From: Hymenobacter telluris
GTDB taxonomy: Bacteria > Bacteroidota > Bacteroidia > Cytophagales > Hymenobacteraceae
DNA length: 64,000 bases
Direction of reading: 5' to 3'
NCBI RefSeq assembly: GCF_017313265.1
Contig: NZ_JAFLQZ010000009.1
Span: 1 to 64,000, forward strand
Positions 18,601 to 26,075 of this stretch are shown here, in pieces (the stretch's first letter is position 1; every line of letters begins with the position of its first letter). The position numbers and the translations under genes were made by a program. A model generated the notes under the pieces. It worked only from the letters and a program-made list of their open reading frames with translations, was not told the origin of the DNA and did not search any database.

Positions 18601-19908
18601 GCCGGGCGCCAGGAGCGGACCCGTGCCTATGCGTGGCAAAGCGGCGACCAGCTCCTCCATATCCAGGACAGCACGCAGGGGCTCAGCCGCTTCGAGCACG
18701 ATGCGTGGGGCAACCTGGTAGCAACCACGTATCCGGATGGCCACAGAGAATTGCGCCTGCCTGATGCCACGGGTAATTTGTTTACAACCGTACAACGGCA
18801 GGATCGGCGCTATGGCCCGGCCGGGCAGTTGCTCGAAGCCAACGGCACGCGCTATGCCTACGACGCACTGGGTAACCTGATCCGCAAAACAACAACTCAA
18901 GGACAGGAATGGCGCTACACCTGGAATGCGGCCGGCATGCTGTGCGAGGTACTGCGGCCCGACGGGCAGCCGGTGCGGTTCACGTATGATGCCTTGGGGC
19001 GCCGCATCAGCAAATCTTACCAAGGCCAAACCAAGCAGTGGCTGTGGGATGGCAATACTCCCCTGCATGAGTGGTATGCGCCGGATTCCTTGGTTACGTC
19101 TGCGGCCGATGTGGTGACCTGGGTATTTGAAGACGATAGTTTCACCCCGGTTGGAAAGCTGCAGGGCAATGCGCAGTTCAGCATCATTGCCGACCACCTG
19201 GGAACTCCGCTCGAAATGCTAGACCAATATGGCCAGCAAGCCTGGTTGGCCGAACTGAGCAGCTACGGCCGGGTGCGCCAGCTAAAGGGAGAGGCCCAGG
19301 CGTGCCCGTTCCGCTACCCAGGGCAGTATGAAGACCTTGAAACGGGTCTTTACTATAACCGCTTCCGGTACTATGATCCGGAGAGCGGACAGTACGTAAG
19401 CCAGGACCCCTTACGGCTGAAAAGCAACAACCCGAATCTGTATGCCTACGCCCATGACCCCACCAGCTGGGTGGATTTATTTGGCTGTAGTATTTTTAAT
19501 CCGGTACCTTGGACGGCGCCTACAACCGGAACCGGATTCGACTACAAAGTATACCAGCAGCAGATCAACTGGGACCTTCCACTCACGGCGAAAGGCGGTG
19601 GCACAGAAACAAACCTAGACCGTGCTCTGCGGGGTGAGGCCCCCTTCGTCGTCAAAAATGGGCGCTACGAGCAAATCAACCTGCACCACTCCCAACAAAA
19701 TGGCAAAGGGCCACTTTTCGAGTTGTCGAAGGGTACGCACCAACGCTACTATGGCAGCAATGCGTTACACCCACATTTACCCAATAAACATCCCGACCAC
19801 CCGGTAGACCGGGACCTGTTCAATACTGACCGAGAACAGTACTGGAAAGACCGGGCCGGAACGGTTCAAAAAGCGCGAAGTGCCCAATCAATAGGGTGTA
19901 AAAAATAG
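15697..19908 (+). CDS. PAAR-like (DUF4280)-Rhs effector with C-terminal LHH nuclease toxin, 1403 aa
   Basis: This is a large T6SS cargo effector. Residues 1-115 are a DUF4280 PAAR-like spike tip with conserved cysteines (WLTCDKG, CSVTRTPC, KCMCGVGGKI). Residues about 138-190 are hydrophobic and Gly-rich and could enter membranes. A DUF6531-like segment (PVDVATGKVINEAIDFELNG) is followed by many YD/Rhs repeats that build the cocoon. The core ends with YDPESGQYVSQDPL and DLFGC at residue 1264. The variable tip (139 aa) has an HNH/endonuclease VII LHH motif: INLHHSQQNGKGPLFELS with L1329-H1330-H1331, preceded by VYQQQINWDL and TNLDRALRG. This predicts a DNase toxin. Its immunity gene starts 4 nt downstream. 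The gene is intact. Confidence 0.92.
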   Translation: MAVDDKYVMNGVWLTCDKGVSPSRFNVTPKPVQLYDEHFANELDKIPLVNILPFGVCSVTRTPCMPAPVMWERVMEDGLTVLGARPLLDTSKCMCGVGGKIAIHFTKADATAAVELDQKLDQIDAAADAVEEASGWGFWGGLAMGIGGAILVATGVGAPLGAAMITGAGYLMTASTIAGTAAVAVRGATKFARDPSKEVGLSIVGEVAWEAAKNYVMQKLGGKLIGKLANSKLGQRIANSRFARTMEDRFANAFGRNRTPKPLCVGEPVDVATGKVINEAIDFELNGPLPLVWRRVWYSTSAHEGALGHGWHHSYDEELYVDDEVIILRLPDGRYTGSELIPLGEAVFIRSEKITLAHTTAGYVYVDADGVAHHFSHSSATDSYKLSRLERAGNAGTIVFEYSADGHLTGLVDSAGRELKIEHDAAGRLLSIQAPHPTEPRGQVTVVRYSYNRQGHLVKAADALGQAWQFRYQGSLLVRATYKNGVSFYYRYDGTDARARCLRTWGDDGIYACQLSYDLENHRTTVVDSVGAQRVYAYDPELGVVTQLFDARGGVSSFEYNEFGELLTETDPLGYQTLYDYDERGNCIVEIQPDGAKFQRQYDEQDCLIALTDALGSQQQWQYNEQRQLLARKDPTGRSITYTYQNGRLTQITDSLTGRSTSLGYDAAGNLLELRNEEGATSRWLYDAWGRPYKITDVRGNVQWREYDLLNRAVKVNEPDGNVRFLHYDALDNIIRAKDRRHDVQYAYRGLGRLIRRVEAGVAVEFLHDTEERLRAVVNEHGLAYRFELDAEGDVTAEVSFDGLTRQYRRDIGRRVIEMVLPDEQAVRYEYDQVARVTKVRYPDGQINSFTYRADGALLSASNNTIDVTFTRDLLGNVLEEAQGVHTVTSEFDAAGRRTKVTSSMGADLTFSRDRAGNVERMQAGQWQALFERDAQGLEIQRSLSGGVRTRWKRDQIGRPTEQHIRTGAGRQERTRAYAWQSGDQLLHIQDSTQGLSRFEHDAWGNLVATTYPDGHRELRLPDATGNLFTTVQRQDRRYGPAGQLLEANGTRYAYDALGNLIRKTTTQGQEWRYTWNAAGMLCEVLRPDGQPVRFTYDALGRRISKSYQGQTKQWLWDGNTPLHEWYAPDSLVTSAADVVTWVFEDDSFTPVGKLQGNAQFSIIADHLGTPLEMLDQYGQQAWLAELSSYGRVRQLKGEAQACPFRYPGQYEDLETGLYYNRFRYYDPESGQYVSQDPLRLKSNNPNLYAYAHDPTSWVDLFGCSIFNPVPWTAPTTGTGFDYKVYQQQINWDLPLTAKGGGTETNLDRALRGEAPFVVKNGRYEQINLHHSQQNGKGPLFELSKGTHQRYYGSNALHPHLPNKHPDHPVDRDLFNTDREQYWKDRAGTVQKARSAQSIGCKK

Positions 19909-19912
19909 CACT

Positions 19913-20350
19913 ATGTTGTCTGAAAAAGTAAAGCAATATCTGGTGGCCGATGGCAATGCCCAGCCCCAGAACTCCGTGAAGCAGCAATACGCTGACGTTC
20001 TACTCGATTTGAACATTCCGCTCGACAGCGAACTAGCCGAATTTCACTTGTCGACCATTGGCCCAACGTTCACAGGCCGTCTTTATGAGCTGTATCATAT
20101 CTGCTGGAATACCATCTACTCCAGTTACGATTTAGATCTGGACCGCACCTGGAATATGCTGGGGTTGCCGAAACAGTACATTCCCCTGGATGGCTTCGAG
20201 GCCGAGGGCGGCTTTTTCTATGACCGCCATACGGGGGCGGTAGTGGAAGTGGAGCTGGGAGAAAAACTCACTGCATTGCGTAATGGCACCCTACAGCCAC
20301 AATGGGCAACCTTCAATGAGTTTTTAGAGTGGTACTTCAAGTTAACTTAG
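19913..20350 (+). CDS. SUKH (SMI1/KNR4)-like immunity protein to the LHH toxin, 145 aa
   Basis: This small cytosolic protein starts 4 nt after the Rhs-LHH toxin gene and should bind and block the nuclease tip in the producing cell. The SUKH-like features are the N-terminal helix, the central GLPKQYIPLDGFEAEGGFFYD region, the strand pair GAVVEVELGE and the C-terminal FNEFLEWYF helix. SUKH proteins are the commonest immunity partners of HNH-type polymorphic toxins. The fold assignment comes from motif recognition, and the pairing from adjacency. Confidence 0.78.
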   Translation: MLSEKVKQYLVADGNAQPQNSVKQQYADVLLDLNIPLDSELAEFHLSTIGPTFTGRLYELYHICWNTIYSSYDLDLDRTWNMLGLPKQYIPLDGFEAEGGFFYDRHTGAVVEVELGEKLTALRNGTLQPQWATFNEFLEWYFKLT

Positions 20351-20471
20351 CCGCTGTGCTGCCACCCTATGCCAGTAGCTGGGGCCCGAATGCGCTACGC
20401 CGAACCTGAGCGGCGGCTTGCGTGGTAGAATGGGCTGTGGGTAGATATTCTTGCTGATTATCAGAGAATTG

Positions 20472-20520
20472 CCAATAAAAAAAGCCCCGACACCACTGGT
20501 GCCGGGGCTTTTTTTATTGG
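20472..20520. terminator. Bidirectional rho-independent terminator
   Basis: A GC-rich hairpin (AAGCCCCGACACC / GGTGCCGGGGCTT) is flanked by A-run and T-run (CCAATAAAAAAAGC ... GCTTTTTTTATTGG). It lies between the convergent immunity gene and hcp and can terminate both. Confidence 0.92.
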
Positions 20521-20530
20521 TTCTGAGGGC

Positions 20531-20932
20531 TTACACCCATTTGTTGTCCAACACGGCGCCGTTTGCGTTTATTTTGTTGGCCGAGATAGTCAGGCTCAAC
20601 GTCATGGACGTGTTGGTGTCGGCACCACGAGCATCAAAGTGCTCAGCATAGCTTACGCAGTAGGCTTCCTCAAAGGAAATTTCCTTGAGAGTGGAGTCCT
20701 GATCAATGCGCTTGAAGGTAATCTTACCACTTTCGCGCTTGTAGGGGTCTAGCATCCAGCTGGTAAGTGAGGCGCTATCCGTAGAAACGATGGTCACTTT
20801 GATAGTGCCACCCTGTACCTTAGAAGAAGGCCGACCTTTGTCGTCAATGGCTTGATCGAAGGAGTAGCTGCAGCTTACTACTTCGCAGTCACCGCTGCCA
20901 GCGGCATTGAAAAATGCACTAAATGAGGCCAT
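20531..20932 (-). CDS. hcp: T6SS tube protein Hcp (TssD), 133 aa
   Basis: Hcp forms the hexameric rings of the inner needle tube. This is the Bacteroidetes form (MASFSAFFNAAGSGDCEVVS at the start, then an all-beta body with VQGGTIKVTIVSTDS and FEEAYCVSYAEHFDARG). The length of 133 aa is normal. It lies downstream of tssC on the same strand with a 103-nt gap, and a strong terminator follows its stop. Hcp also carries small effectors in some systems. Confidence 0.9.
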   Translation of the reverse strand: MASFSAFFNAAGSGDCEVVSCSYSFDQAIDDKGRPSSKVQGGTIKVTIVSTDSASLTSWMLDPYKRESGKITFKRIDQDSTLKEISFEEAYCVSYAEHFDARGADTNTSMTLSLTISANKINANGAVLDNKWV

Positions 20933-21035
20933 ACTACAAACTGGTTAGGGTTGAAAAATGGTTTTAATGGAAAGGAATAACTCTACTTCTGGTTGTTTAC
21001 TTCATTATGACAGCATATCGTCGCACTGGTTCTTA

Positions 21036-22409
21036 TTACTGCTGCTTGTACTCAGCATTCCAGTCACGGCCCGGATCATCTGGGTCGTCGCCTTTGGTGC
21101 CATCCAGCGAAACCAAGAAGGTTTTGGCTGGGAAATAAGGCACCATGTGAATGTCGAGCAGAATACGGTCCTTTTGGTTAGGGTCTCGCTCGAACTTCTT
21201 GATAGAGAATTTTTCAATCAACTTGCCTGGACCCGCAATACCGTCTAGGAACCGCACAATCTGGCTCTGGATGTCCATGCGCATGTTGTGGTCCCAGTTT
21301 TCAAAAGCCCGCCGGTTGAGGAAATCAATCAGTACTTTGGTTACATAGTCGAACACGCGCACCACGGAGTAGGTTTGCAGGCCGATATTGTCACCGTTGA
21401 ACAGCGTTTTGGCCGAGAAGGCCATTACCCGTCCATATTCGTTTACCATAGGCACGAGGCCCAATTTCTCGAGGTTGGCAATTTCGCTTTTGCGCAGTGG
21501 AAACCGTACCCCATCCACTTCGTTGAGGGTGCCGTGCTTGCGGCCCGCTGTTACCTGCGAGGCCAGCGTGCTGTAGATGCGGCCCGCCAAAGCCGAAGAA
21601 GGTGGCACAAACAAATCCTCTTCTTCGCCTACTTCTTCCAGCTTGCCCCGGCCAACCAGCCAGTTACAGGCCATTATTACGTTGGATTTGTGCGCGTCGG
21701 CCCCAGTTAGGTTGGCTTCCTCGAACAATTCTATGACGTCGTCGGGCGTGTCGTAATGTTCGAAGTCAGTTACCAGCATCACCTTGTTCTTGTGCGCAAT
21801 CTTGGCCCATTTGTCTACCACCTTGTTGGAGCCCAAATAGCCAGGTACTACTAGTAACGAGTAGTTGTCGCGCAGATCAAGACGGTCGTAGTTGTCTTCC
21901 AACTCGCTGGACACGGCATCGATAAACGTGGTATTGTCTAGGTCTTGCAACTGGTCCTTATCGGCGTTCAGGATGGAGATATTCTTTATCTCATCCTGGT
22001 CGGTGTTGCGGTAGAACAGCGCCACGGAGCGGTACGACTGCTCCATGTCGTGCGTGGCCTCAATGGCTTTCTTGAGGTTGTCGGTAAGCTGGTTCTGCGA
22101 AGACTCTACCTGTTGCTCGCACTGCTGCACGGCATCTGCCACCGAGTCGGCTTTGCTTAGCATTTCGTGCCACAGCGCCAGCCGCTTTTTGAGCTGCTGC
22201 CGGTCGGCTTTCTTGGTGTCTTCGGTAAGAAAAATTTTCTTACGCGCTTTCTTTTCAGGATTGAGGTTGGATGCCCCATCGATGGTAGTTTCCAGAAGGT
22301 CGAAACCACCGAATTTGGCCAACGCCTGCGTGGTTTGTTCTAACCCAGGAGCACGTTCCCGTTCGCGGGAGCCCGCTGCGGCGGCAGCATTCTGTTGTTC
22401 GGTCGCCAT
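21036..22409 (-). CDS. tssC: T6SS sheath large subunit TssC, 457 aa
   Basis: TssC builds the contractile sheath together with TssB. The N-terminus is Ala/Gln/Arg-rich and acidic. The sheath core has LLVVPGYLGSNKVVDKWAK, NVIMACNWLVGRGKLEEVGE and RVFDYVTKVLIDFLNRRAFE. The C-terminal handshake strands are near ILLDIHMVPYFPAKTFLVSL. The form is the one seen in Bacteroidetes (subtype iii) systems. It follows tssB by 71 nt and precedes hcp on the same strand, which suggests a tssB-tssC-hcp operon. Confidence 0.92.
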   Translation of the reverse strand: MATEQQNAAAAAGSRERERAPGLEQTTQALAKFGGFDLLETTIDGASNLNPEKKARKKIFLTEDTKKADRQQLKKRLALWHEMLSKADSVADAVQQCEQQVESSQNQLTDNLKKAIEATHDMEQSYRSVALFYRNTDQDEIKNISILNADKDQLQDLDNTTFIDAVSSELEDNYDRLDLRDNYSLLVVPGYLGSNKVVDKWAKIAHKNKVMLVTDFEHYDTPDDVIELFEEANLTGADAHKSNVIMACNWLVGRGKLEEVGEEEDLFVPPSSALAGRIYSTLASQVTAGRKHGTLNEVDGVRFPLRKSEIANLEKLGLVPMVNEYGRVMAFSAKTLFNGDNIGLQTYSVVRVFDYVTKVLIDFLNRRAFENWDHNMRMDIQSQIVRFLDGIAGPGKLIEKFSIKKFERDPNQKDRILLDIHMVPYFPAKTFLVSLDGTKGDDPDDPGRDWNAEYKQQ

Positions 22410-22480
22410 ACAGAGAAGAAGCTCTAATGAGCTATAGTATAAGATAAGGGAGGGAAAAGGATGTTGCTAGGCCACTGAGC

Positions 22481-22921
22481 CTAGTCCAGTTCCTCCATCA
22501 TTGCCTGAATGGCAGCTAAGAAGGCGGCTTTCGTTTCCGGTGTATCCAAAGCCGACTTCAAAATCTTATTGGACTTAAGCTGGCGCAGTAGCTTTTGCAG
22601 ATCATCTGCCTGCGTACTCAAATCCTGTAGGAAATTGCTCTGATTGATGATGCCTTTTTTGCCAAAGTCACCGAGCGATTCAAAACGCAATGTTTCAGGA
22701 ACGGTAGTGCCGTTTTCCTTCTCAAATTCCACCTCTACTTCCGGCTTGAAGTGGGCAAAAACAGCTTCTGGTGTACGGAGCCCTTCCACTATCTGGGCCC
22801 GGAGCGGCGGGTCGGCTGTGAGCTTTTGCACCAGCAAGGTGCGGTTGAGAGGAATATCTGTTATGGCCTCTTGAGCATTATCAAGTTTTCGCTCTTGGCC
22901 ACCAATTCCGTAGTTGTACAT
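22481..22921 (-). CDS. tssB: T6SS sheath small subunit TssB, 146 aa
   Basis: TssB is the partner of TssC in the contractile sheath. The protein starts MYNYGIGGQERKLDNAQEAI. It contains VEVEFEKENGTTVPETLRFE and the conserved LRFESLGDFGKKGIINQ region, where FESLGDF corresponds to the usual F.s..DF motif, and ends with a helical segment (FLAAIQAMMEELD). It is the first gene of the minus-strand sheath operon. The family's usual length is 140-170 aa. Confidence 0.9.
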   Translation of the reverse strand: MYNYGIGGQERKLDNAQEAITDIPLNRTLLVQKLTADPPLRAQIVEGLRTPEAVFAHFKPEVEVEFEKENGTTVPETLRFESLGDFGKKGIINQSNFLQDLSTQADDLQKLLRQLKSNKILKSALDTPETKAAFLAAIQAMMEELD

Positions 22922-23246
22922 AAGAAAGAGGATTACGCTGGATGCTTCACTATCAACTGCTCCCTATACGGGGCTTCATTGGTTAAGGTACAGGAAAATC
23001 ATAGAATCTGCTTATAAAGATGTTGTTTCACCATTATTTAACACACTAAATGTCGTTCGTTTGCGTAGCCATTGAGCCTCAACTGAACCCCAACCGGCAC
23101 TGTTTTACGTAGGCGAGGAAACGCGAAAGTATTCTACCTTACTACCGGCAGGGCGCTATTTGTTGGGAAGTATTTAGCTCCCGCGCGTAGTTTCTTATTG
23201 CTCTTTAGCACCTCTTCACATAGTTCTGTTATTCCATTCCGCATCT
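22922..23246. other. Divergent intergenic region tssB / clpV
   Basis: This 325-nt gap separates the divergently transcribed sheath operon and clpV and must hold both promoters. I found no exact TAnnTTTG box. A GGTACAGGA sequence at 22987 with a TTG 38 nt further on resembles the box shared by the pectin-locus promoters, but it is weaker. I see no RNA gene or coding region. Confidence 0.5.
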
Positions 23247-25811
23247 ATGGCTTACACCGACGAGTTGAAACGAGTTCTGCACATTGCGCAAGCAGTGGCT
23301 CACGAGTACCGCCACGAGTATTATGCCGCGCCGCATTTGCTTATGGCCTTGCTGCACAATGAAATAGGCTTGGCATCGTGGCTGGCCGTGGACCTGGGCA
23401 AAGATGTGCATTACCTGCGCGAGTGGGCCGAGGTGCGGTTGGAAGGCCTCCCCAAATCCACTCGCCCGCCGGAAATGCCCACTGCCGACAAAGACCTGAA
23501 GGGGGTGCTGGAAGTGGCCGACTTGGTGGCCCTGCAACTATCTAAAGACCAGACGGATCCGCTGTGCGCGCTGGCGGCCGTGCTGCGCCCGGGTTTGGCC
23601 TACACCACCGAGCAGCTGAAATCATTGCCGCTCACCCAGCGGGAGGTGATGGAAGCCACCGAGCCCGACGTAATGCAGCCCGTAGCCGTGGGGGCCGACG
23701 GGCAGGAGTCGGCCCCGCTCACGGACCGGGGCGCCCCCGCTGCCAAGGCGGGGGCACTGGCTACGTACTGCGTTAATAAAACGGCGCAGGCCGAAGCCGG
23801 CAAGCTGGACCCCATTGTGGGCCGCGACCGGGAGACACGTCAGATGGCCGAAATACTAGGCCGCCGCACCAAGCCCAACGTGCTGCTGGTAGGCGAGCCC
23901 GGCGTGGGCAAATCGGCGCTGGTTGAAGGGTTTGCCCAGCAGATTGTGTTGAAGAAAGTGCCCCTGCATTTGCAACAGGTAACGTTGTTTGAGCTGGATT
24001 TGGGCACGTTGGTGGCGGGCGCTTCGTACAAAGGCGAAGTGGAGGACCGCATCAAAAGTGTGCTCGGCGAAATCAAGCAGTACACCCGCGCAATTCTGTT
24101 TATCGATGAAATTCACGCGCTGCTCGATCCGAAAGGCTCGGCTGGCGCAGGCATTGCGCAGCTGCTCAAGCCGGAGCTGGCCCGCGGCGAAATAACCGTT
24201 ATTGGGGCTACCACCAACGACGAGTATCGCCAGTATATTGAAGCCGATGAGGCGTTCAACCGCCGTTTCGACGTGCTGCGGGTGGAGGAACCGAGCGTGG
24301 TGGTGGCTGAGCGGATGGTTGCCAGCGTGCTGCCGTACTACGCCACCCACCACGGCCTGCAAGTAGGAGCGGGCACTGTAGAAGAAGCCGTGCGCCTGGC
24401 CAAACGCTACATCAAAGACCGGCAGCTACCCGACTCCGCCATTGACCTTGTGGACCGTACCATGGCCGCCATCCGGATGCTCGACGACCACGCCGGGGCC
24501 GAGCTGCTCCAGATGCAACAGGATTTTGAGCAGCTGGCCGAAGCCCACCGGGACCTACCCGAAGCGGAGCGCCTGAAAGAGTTGCGCTGGTTTCTGTACC
24601 AAGTGCAGAACCAAGTGAGCCACCTCTGGCTCAACCAGCTCGACCAAGAGCAGCAACCCGACACCCTGGAAACCTCGGAGGCGCTGGAAACCTACATTCG
24701 GGAGCTGCTGGCGGCGGTAGTAGAGCTGTCGGCCACCAAGAAAGACAGCGTGGAGCGGGCCGATATTGCGGCGGTGGTATCGGGCAAAACGGGCATTCCG
24801 CTGGGTAAGCTGCAAAGCAATGAGCGGGATAAGCTCCTGAATATGGACCAGACCCTGCAACAACGGGTAGTAGGCCAGAACCACGCCGTGAAAGCGCTGT
24901 GCGAAGCCATTCTGGAGTCGCGCTCCGGCTTGACCAAAGCGGGGCAGCCTATCGGCTCGTTCTTTTTGCTGGGGCCCACGGGTACCGGCAAAACCGAACT
25001 GGCCAAGTCTCTGGCCGACTTTCTGTTCAACGACGAGTCGTTTCTGATTCGGTTTGACATGTCGGAGTTCAAGGAAGAGCACTCGGCCGCGTTGCTGTAC
25101 GGCGCGCCTCCCGGCTACGTGGGCTACGAGGAAGGTGGCATGCTCGTGAACAAGATTCGGGAGAAGCCGTACTCGGTGGTCTTGTTCGACGAAATCGAGA
25201 AGGCCCACAGCTCGGTGTTCGACATCTTCTTACAGATTCTGGACGAAGGCCGCCTGCACGACCGGTTGGGCCGGGAGGGCGACTTTTCCAACGCCGTCAT
25301 TCTGTTCACTTCCAACATCGGCAGTGAGCAAATCATCAAGTCGTTTGGCGAAGGGCAGATTCCGGCCACCAACACGCTCATGGAAACCATGAGCCGCCAC
25401 TTCCGCCCCGAGTTCCTGGCCCGCCTCACCGAAATAGTGCCGTTTGCGCCTATTTCCGAGGAAAACGTGGTGCAGATATTCGACATTCATTTGCGGCCTT
25501 TGCAAGAGCAGCTACGCCGGCAAGGCATTACCCTGCACCTCTCCGACGCCGCCCGCACACATCTGGCGCTGTCGGGGTTCACGCCGCGCTACGGAGCCCG
25601 GCCGATTAAGGGCGTGATTCGGCAGCAGCTGCGGCGGCCTATTTCCCGGATGATTATTGCCGGTGAGGCAAGTAAAGGCACGGTGATTTCGCTGGATAAA
25701 GCCCCCGAGGCCGAGGAGCTTACCTGGCACAACCAGCCCGCCGAAGAGCTAACCGCGCAGCCCGTAACTACTTCAGCGCAAGAAACTTCAGCGCAAGAAA
25801 TAAGCAGCTAG
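23247..25811 (+). CDS. clpV: T6SS sheath-recycling AAA+ ATPase ClpV (TssH), 854 aa
   Basis: This is a hexameric double-ring ATPase that disassembles the contracted TssB/TssC sheath. The order is an N-domain with Clp repeats (1-150), AAA1 with Walker A GEPGVGKS near 215 and Walker B LFIDEIHALL near 283, a middle domain around 410-490, AAA2 with GPTGTGKT near 576 and VVLFDEIEKAH near 643, and a C-terminal D2-small domain. It could be mistaken for ClpB/ClpA, but its position between the sheath genes and baseplate genes, and the divergent N-domain, favour ClpV. The last residues repeat (TSAQETSAQE), from two 15-bp tandem copies at 25770-25799. Confidence 0.88.
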   Translation: MAYTDELKRVLHIAQAVAHEYRHEYYAAPHLLMALLHNEIGLASWLAVDLGKDVHYLREWAEVRLEGLPKSTRPPEMPTADKDLKGVLEVADLVALQLSKDQTDPLCALAAVLRPGLAYTTEQLKSLPLTQREVMEATEPDVMQPVAVGADGQESAPLTDRGAPAAKAGALATYCVNKTAQAEAGKLDPIVGRDRETRQMAEILGRRTKPNVLLVGEPGVGKSALVEGFAQQIVLKKVPLHLQQVTLFELDLGTLVAGASYKGEVEDRIKSVLGEIKQYTRAILFIDEIHALLDPKGSAGAGIAQLLKPELARGEITVIGATTNDEYRQYIEADEAFNRRFDVLRVEEPSVVVAERMVASVLPYYATHHGLQVGAGTVEEAVRLAKRYIKDRQLPDSAIDLVDRTMAAIRMLDDHAGAELLQMQQDFEQLAEAHRDLPEAERLKELRWFLYQVQNQVSHLWLNQLDQEQQPDTLETSEALETYIRELLAAVVELSATKKDSVERADIAAVVSGKTGIPLGKLQSNERDKLLNMDQTLQQRVVGQNHAVKALCEAILESRSGLTKAGQPIGSFFLLGPTGTGKTELAKSLADFLFNDESFLIRFDMSEFKEEHSAALLYGAPPGYVGYEEGGMLVNKIREKPYSVVLFDEIEKAHSSVFDIFLQILDEGRLHDRLGREGDFSNAVILFTSNIGSEQIIKSFGEGQIPATNTLMETMSRHFRPEFLARLTEIVPFAPISEENVVQIFDIHLRPLQEQLRRQGITLHLSDAARTHLALSGFTPRYGARPIKGVIRQQLRRPISRMIIAGEASKGTVISLDKAPEAEELTWHNQPAEELTAQPVTTSAQETSAQEISS

Positions 25812-25868
25812 TATCAAGCAGCCGGCAATAACCCCGGGCAGTTAAACAAACACTGCATAGGAGCAGCG

Positions 25869-26075
25869 CAGGTTAGCTAACCCAAGTTGCGGACTAGCCG
25901 CGTAGCGGCGAAAGGCTGGTAGCTACCGGATTCTGTTGGAACGGTACGCCGCGTAGCGGTGCCAGAAGGGGGTGTGCCTCTGGCACCGCTACGCGGCGCG
26001 GCCCGTCTGTGGCCTGCTGAGCTACCAACCTTTCGCCGCTACGCGGCTAGTCCGCGACTTGGGTTAGCTAACCTG
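25869..26075. repeat. Large nested palindrome between clpV and tssF
   Basis: Outer arms of 56 nt (25869-25924 and 26020-26075) match in inverted orientation at nearly every position. Inside, a perfect 20-bp palindrome pairs 25947-25966 with 25979-25998. GCCGCGTAGCGG-type sequence occurs in both the outer and inner stems. The right arm runs over the TAA of tssF, so the last four codons of tssF belong to the repeat. It separates two convergent genes and could terminate both. It belongs to a family distinct from the other palindromes in the window. Confidence 0.9.

Noticed and set aside
19486..19908. C-terminal part of the Rhs gene as a separate gene
   Set aside because: The frame is continuous from the Rhs core into the LHH toxin, with no stop or alternative start, as expected for a polymorphic toxin tip.
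23247..25811. Housekeeping ClpB chaperone
   Set aside because: The domain order is ClpB-like, but the gene sits between T6SS sheath and baseplate genes and the N-domain is divergent, so ClpV is the better call.
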